Notes: generated by a model from the sequence alone, not told the origin. DNA of 56,132 nt from Clostridiaceae bacterium (GCA_012521615.1 JAAYMA010000095.1:1-56132); one strand, 5' to 3'; shown: positions 44,160 to 54,503, counted from the first letter of the stretch. Program-made: numbers and translations.

Positions 44160-45713
44160 ATGAAATCGGTATTGAAATTAATTACAGTGGTTTTAATTGT
44201 TGTTTGTTTCTTATCATTGACAGGATGCAGCAAGCTTTTCGATGCTCTTAACACTGAAGAACTAAATCCTGATGTCGCTGGCGATGACTCCAATATGAAA
44301 ATAAAAAGGGAAGACAGTGGCCCTTCCCACGGTGGTACGCTTAATCTTTTTATGTATAAGTTCAACACTTTAAATCCTTTGACCACAAAGAATAAAACCG
44401 TTCATCACCTGTCTTTATTTATTTTTGATACGCTTTTTTATAAGGACGATGGTGAATTAAAAAATATCCTTGCCAGAAGTTTTTCAGTCAGTCAGGAAAA
44501 TACAGTATATGACGTGCAGATTTATGATAATGTTTATTTTCATGATGGAAAACAGTTAACTGCGGAAGATGTGGTCTTTACAATCAATGCAATCCTGGAT
44601 GCAGGAAGCAGGTCGTTTTATTACAATAATGTCAGTAATATAGTGAGCATCAAGGTAATAGATCGTCTGAGTTTCAGAATTATTCTGGATAAACCTGACG
44701 GAGAATTTACAAATAAGCTTACTTTCCCCATAGTTCCCGGGCATATATTTAATGATTGGCCTGTGGAAGGGCATAGCGAAAACTTTAAACTTGTTGGATC
44801 AGGACCGTTCATATTCGAATCCTGTGAGGACAATCAAATAATTCTTTCCCGTAATGATTCCTGGTGGCTTGTCGATACCGGCATCATTGACCACCCTGTA
44901 TGGATTGATAATATTGTATTTAAAATATATCCCAACGAATTCGATATGATGTCGGCATTCCAAAAAAAAGAAGTTGATATTGCCTGGATTGAGGATGGGG
45001 ATATGAAGGCATACTCCAGAAGGACAGATATCCTCTATAATGAATTTGAAAATAATATAATTGAATTTATGGCTTTTTCTCAAAAAGGTACTAAAAATTC
45101 GCCCATATCCCGGCCTGATTTCAGGAGGGCTTTAATTGAATACTTATGTTGGTACTCAGATTTAAATCCGATTAACAATGGTAATATCAAGCTCAATGCT
45201 ATAAAGTGTTTTAATCCTTATCAGAAAAAGACTGACCGGGTAACTACACTTAATAAATTAGAGGAATATGGATTTACATATGATGAGGAAAAAAATAGTC
45301 TCACTTCCGGAAAGAATACTGCGCAAATTACATTGAAGTTATTGTACAACAGTATAAATGAAAACAGGTATATGCTTGGTGAATGGATAAAAAAGGCTTT
45401 GCTTGAAATTGGCATTCAAGTAGATATTCAGTCAGCTTCCTATGAAGAAGAGCAGCAAGCCGTAGCGACCGGTGATTTCGACATCATACTGTTGGGATGC
45501 CGTATTCCCTTTGCTGCCGATATTTCCGATGTTCCAGATCTTATAAAAGAAAGTCTTAATATGGCCGGGCATGATGATGTTATTCTTCCGCTTTACAGAA
45601 AAAGTGGTGCAGTTTTGTATCATAATTATATCAGGGGTGAGAGAAGGCCTACATGGAACAATATATATAACGGGTGGATTGACTGGTATCTGGTGAAAGA
45701 TGCTTCTGAATAA
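44160..45713 (+). CDS. Peptide/oligopeptide ABC transporter substrate-binding lipoprotein (SBP_bac_5)
   Basis: 517 residues with signal peptide and lipobox LSLTGC (C near 23), then the SBP family 5 fold: GGTLNLFMYKFNTLNPLTT, LTAEDVVFTINAILD, FPIVPGHIF and LVGSGPFIFES. It would capture peptides or another ligand outside the membrane, but no permease or ATPase genes are adjacent, so it is an orphan or acts as a sensor. It starts 18 bases after pgeF. Confidence 0.85.
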   Translation: MKSVLKLITVVLIVVCFLSLTGCSKLFDALNTEELNPDVAGDDSNMKIKREDSGPSHGGTLNLFMYKFNTLNPLTTKNKTVHHLSLFIFDTLFYKDDGELKNILARSFSVSQENTVYDVQIYDNVYFHDGKQLTAEDVVFTINAILDAGSRSFYYNNVSNIVSIKVIDRLSFRIILDKPDGEFTNKLTFPIVPGHIFNDWPVEGHSENFKLVGSGPFIFESCEDNQIILSRNDSWWLVDTGIIDHPVWIDNIVFKIYPNEFDMMSAFQKKEVDIAWIEDGDMKAYSRRTDILYNEFENNIIEFMAFSQKGTKNSPISRPDFRRALIEYLCWYSDLNPINNGNIKLNAIKCFNPYQKKTDRVTTLNKLEEYGFTYDEEKNSLTSGKNTAQITLKLLYNSINENRYMLGEWIKKALLEIGIQVDIQSASYEEEQQAVATGDFDIILLGCRIPFAADISDVPDLIKESLNMAGHDDVILPLYRKSGAVLYHNYIRGERRPTWNNIYNGWIDWYLVKDASE

Positions 45714-45722
45714 GGGGTCAAA

Positions 45723-46220
45723 ATGCATGGTTTGAGTTTCAGGGAGATTACAGAAAAAGAGTTTACCATAATAGAAAAATGGTATGAAATGACAGGTTGT
45801 TTTGGTCATGCGACAGGTTTCAAGAATTTTTCAGAGGTCCAGCACAGGCTTTTAAACCTGTCCGGTAAAACTGCTTTTGTGATATGCTATGAAAGTGATA
45901 CCGTTGGCTTTATATTTGCAGAAATCATTAAGTCAACAGGAACACCTGTACTCTGGATCTATGTATTATTGATTGAGCCTGATTATCAGCGCAAGGGATT
46001 TGGAACCTGGGCGGTAAATAGGCTTATTGATATTACAAAATCAGAATATGATACATTTATCTGTATAGCGCCTGTTTCACAAAAGAATGAAAAGGGGCTT
46101 TGTTTTTGGGAGAGTTTAGGATTTGTTCGTTCCTGCAATCTGGAGAAAAACTTAAAACCTGATAAGCAGGTTGCTGTTTTTATCAGGAATATCAGTTCGG
46201 ATACAGAATCTCATTTTTAA
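45723..46220 (+). CDS. GNAT-family N-acetyltransferase
   Basis: 165 residues with the acetyl-CoA-binding motif A VLLIEPDYQRKGFGTWAVNRLID (about 79-101) and motif B FWESLGFVRS near the end. Substrate unknown. It starts 9 bases after the stop of the solute-binding gene, with AAGGGG overlapping, so they are co-transcribed. Confidence 0.85.
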   Translation: MHGLSFREITEKEFTIIEKWYEMTGCFGHATGFKNFSEVQHRLLNLSGKTAFVICYESDTVGFIFAEIIKSTGTPVLWIYVLLIEPDYQRKGFGTWAVNRLIDITKSEYDTFICIAPVSQKNEKGLCFWESLGFVRSCNLEKNLKPDKQVAVFIRNISSDTESHF

Positions 46221-46292
46221 TTGACTTATATTAAAGCACATTCAGAGTGTTTAGCGGATTATAGAATGCAGAATAAATAACAGGTGTTTTAT

Positions 46293-48653
46293 ATGAAAAG
46301 ACCTTTAGTTATTTCAGCTATAGCCCTTATATGGGGAATTTTACTTTGTGATACAAGTATTTCACATTTATGGGGAATTTTATTTCTGTTTTTGAGTATG
46401 TTAAGTTTCATATTATTATACAGACCAGTGAGAAAAACATATTCAAAATTTGTACTACTGGCTGTTCCATTTCTTTTGACCGGTTATATTCTACATGGTT
46501 TTAACAAAACACATTATCAAAATCTGTTTTTATCGTATGCTGAAAACCAAGTCGTAGTTAAAGGCAGGATAATCGATGAACCTTCTCAGAAAAAGGGAAG
46601 AATAGGTTTTATTTTAAAGCCTTATACCATAGATAATGTTCCTCAAAAGAAAGGTCTGATACAAGTTTCAGTTTATGCCGACCAAAACGCAGCTAATCTT
46701 GAATATGGTTCAATAGTAGAAATTACAGGTCAAATTAAAATACCCCAGGGGAAACGAAACATTGGAGGTTTTGATTATCAGAAGTACCTGGCTTCCAGGG
46801 GAATTTCAGGCATACTTAATACTTCTGAAAAATCCCTTAAAGTTCTGGAGGGTAAAGAAACTTTTTGGCTAAAAAGTGCGGGTTATAAAGTCAGACGTTT
46901 TATTCTGAAAGGACTTGAACAATGCCTGTCTTCGAATGAAGCGTCAGTCCTGGCGGGAATGATTATAGGCTATACCTCTGAAATGCCTGATGAAATGGAG
47001 GAAAGCTTCAGAAAGACAGGTTTAAGTCATATCCTGGTAGTTTCGGGCGCCAACTTGGTTTTTATTATTCTTCCATTGGTATGGCTTTTAAAGAAAATTG
47101 GTTTTAGCCCCAGATGGGCTTCGGTTATAGCTTTTCCTTTCATGATTATATATGTCTTTTCAACGGGCCTGGAAACATCTGTAATAAGGGCTGCTATCAT
47201 GGCGGGAATTATGCTCATAGGCCAAATTTTCTGGAGAAAGAGCGATGTCTACTGTTCTCTGGCTGCATCTGCCATAATAATTCTGCTTATAAACACTTAT
47301 ATGCTTTTTGATATTGGATTTATCCTTTCATTTACTGCAACTCTTTCACTGAGTATTTTTTACGAAAGTGTACTCAAGATATTACCCGAACGTATCCCCG
47401 GAAGCATTCGGGATACTGTTTCAGGAACTTTATCGGCTCAACTGGGTGTAGTACCGATAATAGCATATAATTTTAACACTGTATCAATTATTTCAGTCTT
47501 TTCCAATATACTGGTCGTACCTCTTACAGGTTTTTTGACTGTAATGGGCATTATTATTTCTGTTATCGGAAACTTGTCTCTGTCATTTGGTAAAGTAGCA
47601 GGATGGTTTACAGGGATAATAATCAGAATATTGCTATACTTGACAGAAGGCTTATCAAGCTTGCCCTGGGCGGAAATATGGATTGCGACACCACCTTTAA
47701 TACTGGTTATTATATATTATTTGTTTTTAATATATCTTAAATTTTGTCATCCAAAACTTGACCAGGATATTGCCAGACCTTTGATGGCCGGTATTTTGAT
47801 TTTTGTCGGCTCGGCAATAATTCTGGCAAATACTCCAGATCGCAGTTTGAGAATATATTTTGCGGATGTCGGTCAGGGCGACTGCATTCTGATAAGGACG
47901 CCAAAAGGGAAAAATATAATAATAGATGGTGGCGGAAGTATAAGTGACAGAGAAAGTTCATATACAGGCGAAAAGATTGTGGTGCCGCTCGTTTATGATC
48001 TTAAAATGAATCAGATAGATCTGATGATAGCCACCCATGGTGATGCTGATCATATCAATGGACTGAAAAGTGTACTGGAAAAAGTTCCTGTGAAAAAACT
48101 TGTTGTTGCAGATGCTCCTGATGACGGTGTTGATGAAATTGTGGAACTTGCCGGAAATAAAGGGGCTTTTATCATGAGGGCAAAAGAAGGTGATGTTATT
48201 TTTGATGAGGGGGATTTATCAATAACTGTGGTTTATCCATTGAAAGAAAGCAATAAAATTGCTGGCATAAAAGCCGGCAGCTCCAATGAAATGTCTTTGG
48301 TGACAAGACTGGATTTTGATGAGTTCAGCGCTCTTTTTACAGGGGATATATCAATAGATACGGAGAATTTTATTATTAATGAAGGAATTGTTATTTCATG
48401 TGATCTTTTGAAAGTGGCTCATCATGGCTCAAAATATTCTACCGGTGAAAATTTTCTTGATCATACCAATCCTGCTGTAGCAATAATATCTTGCGGACAG
48501 AACAGATATGGGCACCCCAGTCCTGAAACTCTGGGGAGAATCAGGGGTAAAGGTATAAAAAGTTTTCAGACAGTTGAAAGCGGGGGTATTCTGGTCAGGG
48601 TAAACAAGGGCGGCAGCAAGATGCAGGTTACCACAGTGATTAATGATAATTAG
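46293..48653 (+). CDS. comEC: DNA internalization protein ComEC/Rec2
   Basis: Channel for single-stranded DNA entry in natural transformation. 786 residues: N-terminal helices and the ComEC N-terminal OB-like domain (DUF4131, about 45-190), the Competence membrane domain (about 210-490, with SHILVVSGANLVFII), and a C-terminal metallo-beta-lactamase-like domain (about 525 to the end) with DVGQGDCILI, THGDADHINGLKS, LKVAHHGSKYST and RYGHPSPE. The ATG at 46293 is 6 bases after AGGTG; a GTG at 46284 lies inside that site. comEA is not adjacent. Confidence 0.93.
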   Translation: MKRPLVISAIALIWGILLCDTSISHLWGILFLFLSMLSFILLYRPVRKTYSKFVLLAVPFLLTGYILHGFNKTHYQNLFLSYAENQVVVKGRIIDEPSQKKGRIGFILKPYTIDNVPQKKGLIQVSVYADQNAANLEYGSIVEITGQIKIPQGKRNIGGFDYQKYLASRGISGILNTSEKSLKVLEGKETFWLKSAGYKVRRFILKGLEQCLSSNEASVLAGMIIGYTSEMPDEMEESFRKTGLSHILVVSGANLVFIILPLVWLLKKIGFSPRWASVIAFPFMIIYVFSTGLETSVIRAAIMAGIMLIGQIFWRKSDVYCSLAASAIIILLINTYMLFDIGFILSFTATLSLSIFYESVLKILPERIPGSIRDTVSGTLSAQLGVVPIIAYNFNTVSIISVFSNILVVPLTGFLTVMGIIISVIGNLSLSFGKVAGWFTGIIIRILLYLTEGLSSLPWAEIWIATPPLILVIIYYLFLIYLKFCHPKLDQDIARPLMAGILIFVGSAIILANTPDRSLRIYFADVGQGDCILIRTPKGKNIIIDGGGSISDRESSYTGEKIVVPLVYDLKMNQIDLMIATHGDADHINGLKSVLEKVPVKKLVVADAPDDGVDEIVELAGNKGAFIMRAKEGDVIFDEGDLSITVVYPLKESNKIAGIKAGSSNEMSLVTRLDFDEFSALFTGDISIDTENFIINEGIVISCDLLKVAHHGSKYSTGENFLDHTNPAVAIISCGQNRYGHPSPETLGRIRGKGIKSFQTVESGGILVRVNKGGSKMQVTTVINDN

Positions 48654-48673
48654 CCGGGCTTGTAACAAATTGC

Positions 48674-48785
48674 CATGATGTTCAGATCTTCCTCATTTAT
48701 CAATACAGGAAACTGTTAATACTCAAGTTTGATCTCGCATACAACTTCAACTGCCCCTGCAAAGACTTAAGACCTGAACATCATG
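48674..48785. repeat. 112-base element bounded by 17-base inverted repeats
   Basis: Bases 48674-48690 (CATGATGTTCAGATCTT) and 48769-48785 (AAGACCTGAACATCATG) match in 16 of 17 positions, the odd one being a G-U pair, around a 78-base centre. It lies between convergent comEC and speB. A minimal mobile element, a long terminator hairpin, or a scrap of a gene (its minus strand reads AGAVEVVCEIKLEY then a stop) are all possible. No flanking target duplication is evident. Confidence 0.45.
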
Positions 48786-48814
48786 TTTAAAGGGGAGCAA
48801 CTTTGGTGCGGGTA

Positions 48815-49669
48815 TTATTTTACAGCTATTGCGAGAGCTACTTCTCTAAGTAGTTTACAAGCGGCTGCTGTTGATATCCCGCTTGCATCGTAATTTGGTG
48901 CAAGCTCAACAAGATCTGCTGCCACTATAAATCTCCCACGCAGTTTTATAATAAAGTCAAGCAATTCTTTGAAACTTACTCCTCCATGTTCAGGTGTTCC
49001 TGTGCCGGGGAATACTGACGGATCCAATACATCCATATCAATTGTCAAATATATGGGTTTTCTTCCGATTGCTTCAAGAGCCTTCTCAATTCCATCCAGG
49101 CTGAAAGGAGTTAAAAATGTATGTTCCTGTGCCCATTCAAATTCAAATTTTTCCCCTGAACGGATACCAAATTGCCAGATTTTCCTGTCACCAACTCTTT
49201 CCCATATACGGCGCATTACTGTGGCGTGGGATAATTTTATACCCAGATAATCATCCCTGAGATCAGTATGGGCATCAAGATGTATGATACACAGTTCGGG
49301 ATACTTCTCCAAAACTGCTTCAACCGCTGGAAGTGTGACCAGATGTTCCCCGCCCAGCATTATAGGAATTTTCCCATCGGATACAATATCTCTGGTGAAG
49401 TGTTTTATCATATTTAATACCTGAATGGTATCGCCAAAGGGAAGAGGAAGGTCTCCCGCATCATGTCCTTTTATTTCTGTTAAATCAGCATTCTGATAAG
49501 GACTATATGTCTCTATACCATAGGATTCATTTCTTATTGCACTTGGACCAAAACGGGAACCCGGACGGAAGGATACAGTTCCATCAAAGGGTGCACCGAA
49601 AACTACTATATCTGATTCTTGGTATGAATCTTCAAAACCTAAAATACTTATTTCCGGATTTTGTTTCAT
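48815..49669 (-). CDS. speB: Agmatinase (ureohydrolase family)
   Basis: Hydrolyses agmatine to putrescine and urea with a di-manganese centre. 284 residues; all ligand motifs are present: H109 in GGEHL, D132/H134/D136 in LDAHTDLRD, D211/D213 in IDMDVLDPS, and the PGTGTPE(H)GG substrate loop. A close relative, arginase, is less likely given the PGSRFGPSAIR start and the PGTGTPE loop of agmatinases. It could feed the carboxynorspermidine pathway. AAGGAG lies before the ATG. The 313-base gap to thyA (49670-49982) holds only the thyA promoter that I can see. Confidence 0.9.
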   Translation of the reverse strand: MKQNPEISILGFEDSYQESDIVVFGAPFDGTVSFRPGSRFGPSAIRNESYGIETYSPYQNADLTEIKGHDAGDLPLPFGDTIQVLNMIKHFTRDIVSDGKIPIMLGGEHLVTLPAVEAVLEKYPELCIIHLDAHTDLRDDYLGIKLSHATVMRRIWERVGDRKIWQFGIRSGEKFEFEWAQEHTFLTPFSLDGIEKALEAIGRKPIYLTIDMDVLDPSVFPGTGTPEHGGVSFKELLDFIIKLRGRFIVAADLVELAPNYDASGISTAAACKLLREVALAIAVK

Positions 49670-49901
49670 AGTCTTAACTCCTTGGAATATTAATTACTTG
49701 TTTAACAACTGGTATAAATCAGCCTATATTGTTTAATCCTTTATTTATTACAACATTTAATATATCACAATCATATTCCTGTGCAAATGATTTTACATAA
49801 TAGTAATTGCAAGAATTTTTTATCATTTATAATGCGGCTTACAAGGCAATTCTATGTTTTATTACAGGCGTAACATAAGTTGTGACAGAACCTGTATGCA
49901 G

Positions 49902-49930
49902 TTGTAAATATTATTTGCTTGCGATATATT
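49902..49930 (+). promoter_or_regulatory. Probable promoter of thyA-folA
   Basis: TTGTAA (49902-49907), 17-base spacer, TATATT (49925-49930), about 50 bases before the thyA ATG. Confidence 0.5.
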
Positions 49931-49982
49931 ATTCATAAGCTGTCATGAAGCAATCCACTATATAGTTAAAAGGGGAATAAGG

Positions 49983-50813
49983 ATGAGCAAGGCTGATAAT
50001 ATTTTTATTGAAATGTGCAAAGATATACTTGAAAACGGTTTTTCAGACCAGGGAACTAATGTAAGACCAAGGTGGGAAGATGGTACTCCTGCATATACCA
50101 AAAAGAAGTTTGGTGTTGTCAATCGTTATGATTTATCTGAAGAGTTTCCCATACTTACATTGAGACCTATTAATTTCAAGGCGGCTATTGATGAAATTTT
50201 GTGGATTTGGCAGAAGAAATCCAATAACATCAAGGATCTTAACAGTCGTATCTGGGATTCATGGGCGGACGAGAACGGATCAATCGGAAAAGCTTATGGA
50301 TATCAGTTGGGTATAAAACACAAGTATAAGGAAGGCGAATTTGACCAGGTCGACCGGGTTTTATTTGACCTTAAACATAATCCTTACAGTCGCAGGATTT
50401 TAACCAGTATATACAATCATGCCGATCTGCACGAGATGAATTTATATCCCTGTGCCTGGAGTATGACTTTCAATGTAACAGGTGACAGATTGAACGGTAT
50501 TTTAAACCAGCGTTCTCAGGATGTCTTGGTGGCAAATAACTGGAATGTAATTCAATATTCTATCCTGATTCATATGTTTGCCCAGGTAAGTGGACTGAAA
50601 GCAGGGGAGCTTGTCCATGTTATTGCTGATGCGCATATTTATGACAGGCATGAACCTTTGGTAAGAGAACTTATTGAACGTACACCTCAACCGGCTCCAA
50701 AACTGGTAATCAATCCTGATGTTAAGGATTTTTATGAGTTTAAGGTCTCTGACTTTGAACTTGTAGATTACAATCCGGGTCCGTCGGTCGGGAAAATCCC
50801 GGTAGCCGTTTAA
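49983..50813 (+). CDS. thyA: Thymidylate synthase
   Basis: Methylates dUMP to dTMP with methylenetetrahydrofolate, yielding dihydrofolate. 276 residues: WIWQKKSNNIKDL, DSWADENGSIGKAYG, catalytic C157 in LYPCAWSMTF, NQRSQDV, and HIYDRHEPLVREL near the end. The residue after the catalytic Cys is Ala, where most ThyA proteins have His; as I recall, the Bacillus subtilis ThyA type also departs from His there. RBS AAGGGGAATAAGG. folA follows, the enzyme that recycles its dihydrofolate product. Confidence 0.93.
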   Translation: MSKADNIFIEMCKDILENGFSDQGTNVRPRWEDGTPAYTKKKFGVVNRYDLSEEFPILTLRPINFKAAIDEILWIWQKKSNNIKDLNSRIWDSWADENGSIGKAYGYQLGIKHKYKEGEFDQVDRVLFDLKHNPYSRRILTSIYNHADLHEMNLYPCAWSMTFNVTGDRLNGILNQRSQDVLVANNWNVIQYSILIHMFAQVSGLKAGELVHVIADAHIYDRHEPLVRELIERTPQPAPKLVINPDVKDFYEFKVSDFELVDYNPGPSVGKIPVAV

Positions 50814-50911
50814 TAGAGAAGCATTTTACCAATGAGGTATATTTCTGGTTTTGATGAAATAAAAACTGTTATTATAAAATAAAAGTTTTAGATAAATGGT
50901 ATGGTGAAATT

Positions 50912-51442
50912 ATGAGAAAAGATCTTATACTTATAGCATCAGCAGACAAAAATTGGGGACTTGGTAAAGACAATAAACTTTTGGTGAGAATTCCCGAGGA
51001 TCTTAAACGTTTTGCAGGTTTTACCAAAGGAAACATGATCATAGTGGGAAGAAAGACTCTTGAATCCTTTAAGGATAAAAAACCCTTGCCAGACCGTATC
51101 AATGTCGTATTGACCAGGGACAGAACTTATGAATGTGAAGGTGCTGTAATAGTTCATGATTTAAATGATTTAGAAAAGGCAGTTGAAGGTTATAAGGGCG
51201 ATGTTTATGTATGTGGCGGGCAGAGCATTTATACCTTGCTTTTACCTTTTTGCAGCAAAGCTCTTATAACCAGAATAGATGCTGAATACGATGCTGACAC
51301 AAGGCTTGTAAATCTCGACAGTCATCCTGAATGGGAAAAAGTATCTGAAGAACCCTGGCAGGTCAGCAGCACAGGTGTGCGTTTCAAATATGTTGAGTAT
51401 CAGGTTAAGGAAAACGATGGGAATACCAAAGCTGAAGACTGA
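50912..51442 (+). CDS. folA: Dihydrofolate reductase
   Basis: Reduces dihydrofolate to tetrahydrofolate with NADPH. 176 residues: LIASADKNWGLGKDNKLLVRIPEDLKRF (Met20-loop region and the acidic residue of the active site), IVGRKTLESF, and VYVCGGQSIYTLLLPFC. GGTGAAATT before ATG. The pairing with thyA, about 98 bases upstream, is a common metabolic couple. The C-terminus is slightly long (KENDGNTKAED). Confidence 0.93.
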   Translation: MRKDLILIASADKNWGLGKDNKLLVRIPEDLKRFAGFTKGNMIIVGRKTLESFKDKKPLPDRINVVLTRDRTYECEGAVIVHDLNDLEKAVEGYKGDVYVCGGQSIYTLLLPFCSKALITRIDAEYDADTRLVNLDSHPEWEKVSEEPWQVSSTGVRFKYVEYQVKENDGNTKAED

Positions 51443-51460
51443 GCTTCAACAAGCAGGCAC

Positions 51461-51490
51461 TTGACAAATACGCCTTACATATTCTATTAT
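51461..51490 (+). promoter_or_regulatory. Sigma-A promoter of the T-box-valS unit
   Basis: TTGACA (51461-51466), 18-base spacer, TATTAT (51485-51490). It is placed to start transcription just ahead of the T-box leader. Confidence 0.75.
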
Positions 51491-51520
51491 CAAATAAATA
51501 TGTCGAATATATTTTGCTGT

Positions 51521-51755
51521 GAAGGAGAGGAGTAGGTAAAAGAGCCCTTAAGAGAGAAGATGTCACAGGCTGGAAGCATCTTCAGGAAGCATTTTACCGA
51601 AGGTCGCTCTGGAGCATGTATGGCTGAAAGTTTTTGAAATCAGTAGGTCATACCGGTTAAGAGCCGTTATATTCTTACAAAGTGCCCGTTAAGGGAATTT
51701 TGGTGGTACCGCGGAAGCAAGCTTTCGTCCAATATCTGGATGGAAGCTTTTTTAA
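51521..51755 (+). promoter_or_regulatory. T-box leader, valine specifier (GUC), of valS
   Basis: Stem I: basal AGAG/CTCT (51526-51529, 51607-51610), upper GGTAAAA/TTTTACC (51535-51541, 51592-51598), and a distal GAAGATG/CATCTTC arm. AGTA (51531-51534) opposite GAA (51599-51601) forms the expected loop-E specifier bulge, with specifier GTC at 51603-51605 (Val). The T-box sequence GGTGGTACCGCGG ends near 51713; its TGGT fits an ACCA tail. The terminator is AAGCTTTCGTCC (51719-51730) with GGATGGAAGCTT (51738-51749), then a T-run. Uncharged tRNA-Val should open expression of valS. Confidence 0.93.
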
Positions 51756-51841
51756 TTATTCGAAATGTATTTAGCGGTGCAAAGAATGAATTCGATGTTT
51801 TGGCTTGACTTAATATAAGATTTTGGAAAGGGATGGTAATA

Positions 51842-54484
51842 ATGCGCAGGGAGATTGCCAAAACCTATGATCCTAAACAGGTAGAAGACAGGATTTATAA
51901 AAATTGGATGGAGAAAGATTATTTCCATGCTGTTATAGACCCGGAAAAAGAACCTTTTACAATTGTAATTCCACCACCTAATATTACCGGACAGCTTCAT
52001 ATGGGGCATGCGCTTGATAATACAATGCAGGATATACTGATCCGTTTGAAGCGCATGCAAGGTTATTGTACACTGTGGCTTCCGGGCACTGACCATGCAA
52101 GTATTGCAACAGAAGTCAAAATAGTTGAAAAAATGGCTGAAGAAGGCATTACCAAAGAAGATATAGGCCGTGAAGGTTTTCTGAAACGCGCCTGGGAGTG
52201 GAAAGAGCAATATGGTGGAAGAATTATTGAGCAGCTGAAAAAACTTGGATGTTCTTGTGACTGGAAACGTGAACGTTTCACCATGGACGAAGGACTATCC
52301 AGGGCAGTAATTGAAGTTTTTGTCCGCCTGTATGAAAAAGGTCTTATCTATAGAGGCGAAAAAATAATTAACTGGTGTTCAAAATGCAGGACCACTATAT
52401 CTGATGCAGAAGTAGAATATGATGAGCATGAAGGTTATTTCTGGCATATTCGTTACCCCATTAAAGGTTCTGAAGAATTTATAGAGATTGCAACCACCAG
52501 ACCTGAAACTATGCTGGGCGATACTGCCGTTGCGGTTCATCCGGATGATGAAAGGTATAAACACTTAATCGGCAAAACTGTTATATTGCCGCTTGTAAAC
52601 AGAGAGATACCTGTTGTTGCTGACACTTATGTTGATAAAGAATTCGGTACAGGTGTTGTTAAAATTACCCCTGCCCACGATCCCAATGACTTTGAGGTTG
52701 GTCTGAGGCATGATCTTGAAATAATAAATGTTATGAATGAGGATGCTACCATCAATGAAAATGGTGGAAAATATGCAGGGCTTGACAGGTATGAAGCAAG
52801 AAAACAGATCGTAAAAGATCTTGAAGAACAGGGATATCTTGTGAAAACAGAGCCCCATAAGCATAATGTGGGATCATGTTACCGCTGTTCTACTGTAATA
52901 GAGCCCAGAATATCCTATCAATGGTTTGTTAAAATGAAACCTCTGGCTGAGCCGGCAATTGAAGTAGTCAGGAATGGAACTGTAAAATTCGTACCCGAGA
53001 GGTTTTCCAAGATATATTTCAACTGGATGGAAAATATACAGGACTGGTGCATTTCCAGACAGCTTTGGTGGGGACATCGTATTCCTGCATATTATTGTGA
53101 TGACTGCGGTGAAATGACAGTGGCCAGAACTGCTCCTGATGTATGCCCCAAATGTAAATCCGCAAATATCAGGCAGGATGAAGATGTTCTTGATACCTGG
53201 TTTTCTTCAGCTTTGTGGCCGTTTTCTACTTTGGGCTGGCCTGATATGACTGAAGACCTGGAATATTTTTATCCGACAAATGTTTTGGTTACCGGATATG
53301 ATATTATCTTTTTCTGGGTAGCAAGAATGATTTTCTCTGGCCTTGAGCAAATGGGGAAGGAACCTTTCAGATATGTTCTTATTCATGGGCTGGTACGCGA
53401 CAGTCAGGGCAGAAAGATGTCAAAATCTCTTGGCAATGGTATTGATCCTCTGGATGTCATTGACAAGTACGGGACAGATGCTCTTAGATATGCTCTTACT
53501 ATAGGTACTTCACCCGGAAATGATATGAGGTTTTCAGAGGAAAAACTTGAAGCAAGCCGTAACTTTGCAAACAAGATCTGGAATGCTTTCCGTTTTGTAA
53601 TGATGAATTTTGATGATGATATTGATTTTGCAAATGTTAATGAAGAGAATTATACAGTTGCTGACAAATGGATACTGAGCCGTATTAATACCATTGCAAG
53701 GGAAGTTACCGAGAACCTTGAAAAATTTGAGCTGGGAATTGCATTGCAGAAAATCTATGAGTTTATATGGGAAGAATTCTGTGACTGGTATATTGAGCTG
53801 GTCAAGCCAAGATTATACGATCGTGAGGCTAAAGGCAGACTGGAAGCTCTCTATGTTTTAAATGAAGTTCTTGGTAAAGCAATGAAACTGCTCCATCCGT
53901 TCATGCCGTTTATTACAGAGGAAATATACAGCCATCTGATTACTGACGATGAAAGTATTATGATTTCAAAATGGCCGGAGTATACAGATAACGTATTATA
54001 TCCCGAAGAAGAGAAAATCATGGTATTTATAATGGATGCAGTAAGGGGTATACGCAATATCAGGGCTGAAATGAATGTACCTGTAAACAGAAAAGCCAAA
54101 GCTATTTTTGTGACACAGGATGAATTGCTAAGTAAAGTGGTAAAGGACGAGCAATCGACCTTTGGAAGACTTGCTTCAATTTCGGAGGCACAGGTTCAAA
54201 GCACAAAAGACGGAATACCGGAGGATTCGGTAGCTGTTTTAGTAAATGGTGCTGAGATCTATCTGCCACTTGAGGAACTTATAGACAAAGATAAAGAACT
54301 TGAACGTCTGGAGAAAGAAAAAGCTACACTGATTAAGGAGCTTGAGAGAGTTAACAGGATGCTCAATAATGATAACTTTGTCTCAAAGGCACCTGCTGCT
54401 GTAGTTGAGCAGGAGAAGGAGAAATTAAAGAAGTATACCGAAATGTACGAAAAAGTGTTGGAGCGGATAGCTGCATTAAAATAG
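51842..54484 (+). CDS. valS: Valyl-tRNA synthetase
   Basis: Charges tRNA-Val; class I synthetase, 880 residues. HIGH-type motif HMGHA within [16 protein letters not shown] (about 45-60), CP1 editing domain (about 190-340, with [20 protein letters not shown] and [11 protein letters not shown]), KMSKS in [10 protein letters not shown] (about 525), DALRYAL, anticodon-binding domain, and a C-terminal coiled-coil arm ([20 protein letters not shown]). ATG 51842 has AAAGGGA 8 bases upstream; ATG 51833 lies within that site. Controlled by the T-box leader. Confidence 0.96.
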   Translation: MRREIAKTYDPKQVEDRIYKNWMEKDYFHAVIDPEKEPFTIVIPPPNITGQLHMGHALDNTMQDILIRLKRMQGYCTLWLPGTDHASIATEVKIVEKMAEEGITKEDIGREGFLKRAWEWKEQYGGRIIEQLKKLGCSCDWKRERFTMDEGLSRAVIEVFVRLYEKGLIYRGEKIINWCSKCRTTISDAEVEYDEHEGYFWHIRYPIKGSEEFIEIATTRPETMLGDTAVAVHPDDERYKHLIGKTVILPLVNREIPVVADTYVDKEFGTGVVKITPAHDPNDFEVGLRHDLEIINVMNEDATINENGGKYAGLDRYEARKQIVKDLEEQGYLVKTEPHKHNVGSCYRCSTVIEPRISYQWFVKMKPLAEPAIEVVRNGTVKFVPERFSKIYFNWMENIQDWCISRQLWWGHRIPAYYCDDCGEMTVARTAPDVCPKCKSANIRQDEDVLDTWFSSALWPFSTLGWPDMTEDLEYFYPTNVLVTGYDIIFFWVARMIFSGLEQMGKEPFRYVLIHGLVRDSQGRKMSKSLGNGIDPLDVIDKYGTDALRYALTIGTSPGNDMRFSEEKLEASRNFANKIWNAFRFVMMNFDDDIDFANVNEENYTVADKWILSRINTIAREVTENLEKFELGIALQKIYEFIWEEFCDWYIELVKPRLYDREAKGRLEALYVLNEVLGKAMKLLHPFMPFITEEIYSHLITDDESIMISKWPEYTDNVLYPEEEKIMVFIMDAVRGIRNIRAEMNVPVNRKAKAIFVTQDELLSKVVKDEQSTFGRLASISEAQVQSTKDGIPEDSVAVLVNGAEIYLPLEELIDKDKELERLEKEKATLIKELERVNRMLNNDNFVSKAPAAVVEQEKEKLKKYTEMYEKVLERIAALK

Positions 54485-54503
54485 TGTAAAAAATTGTAAG
54501 AGT

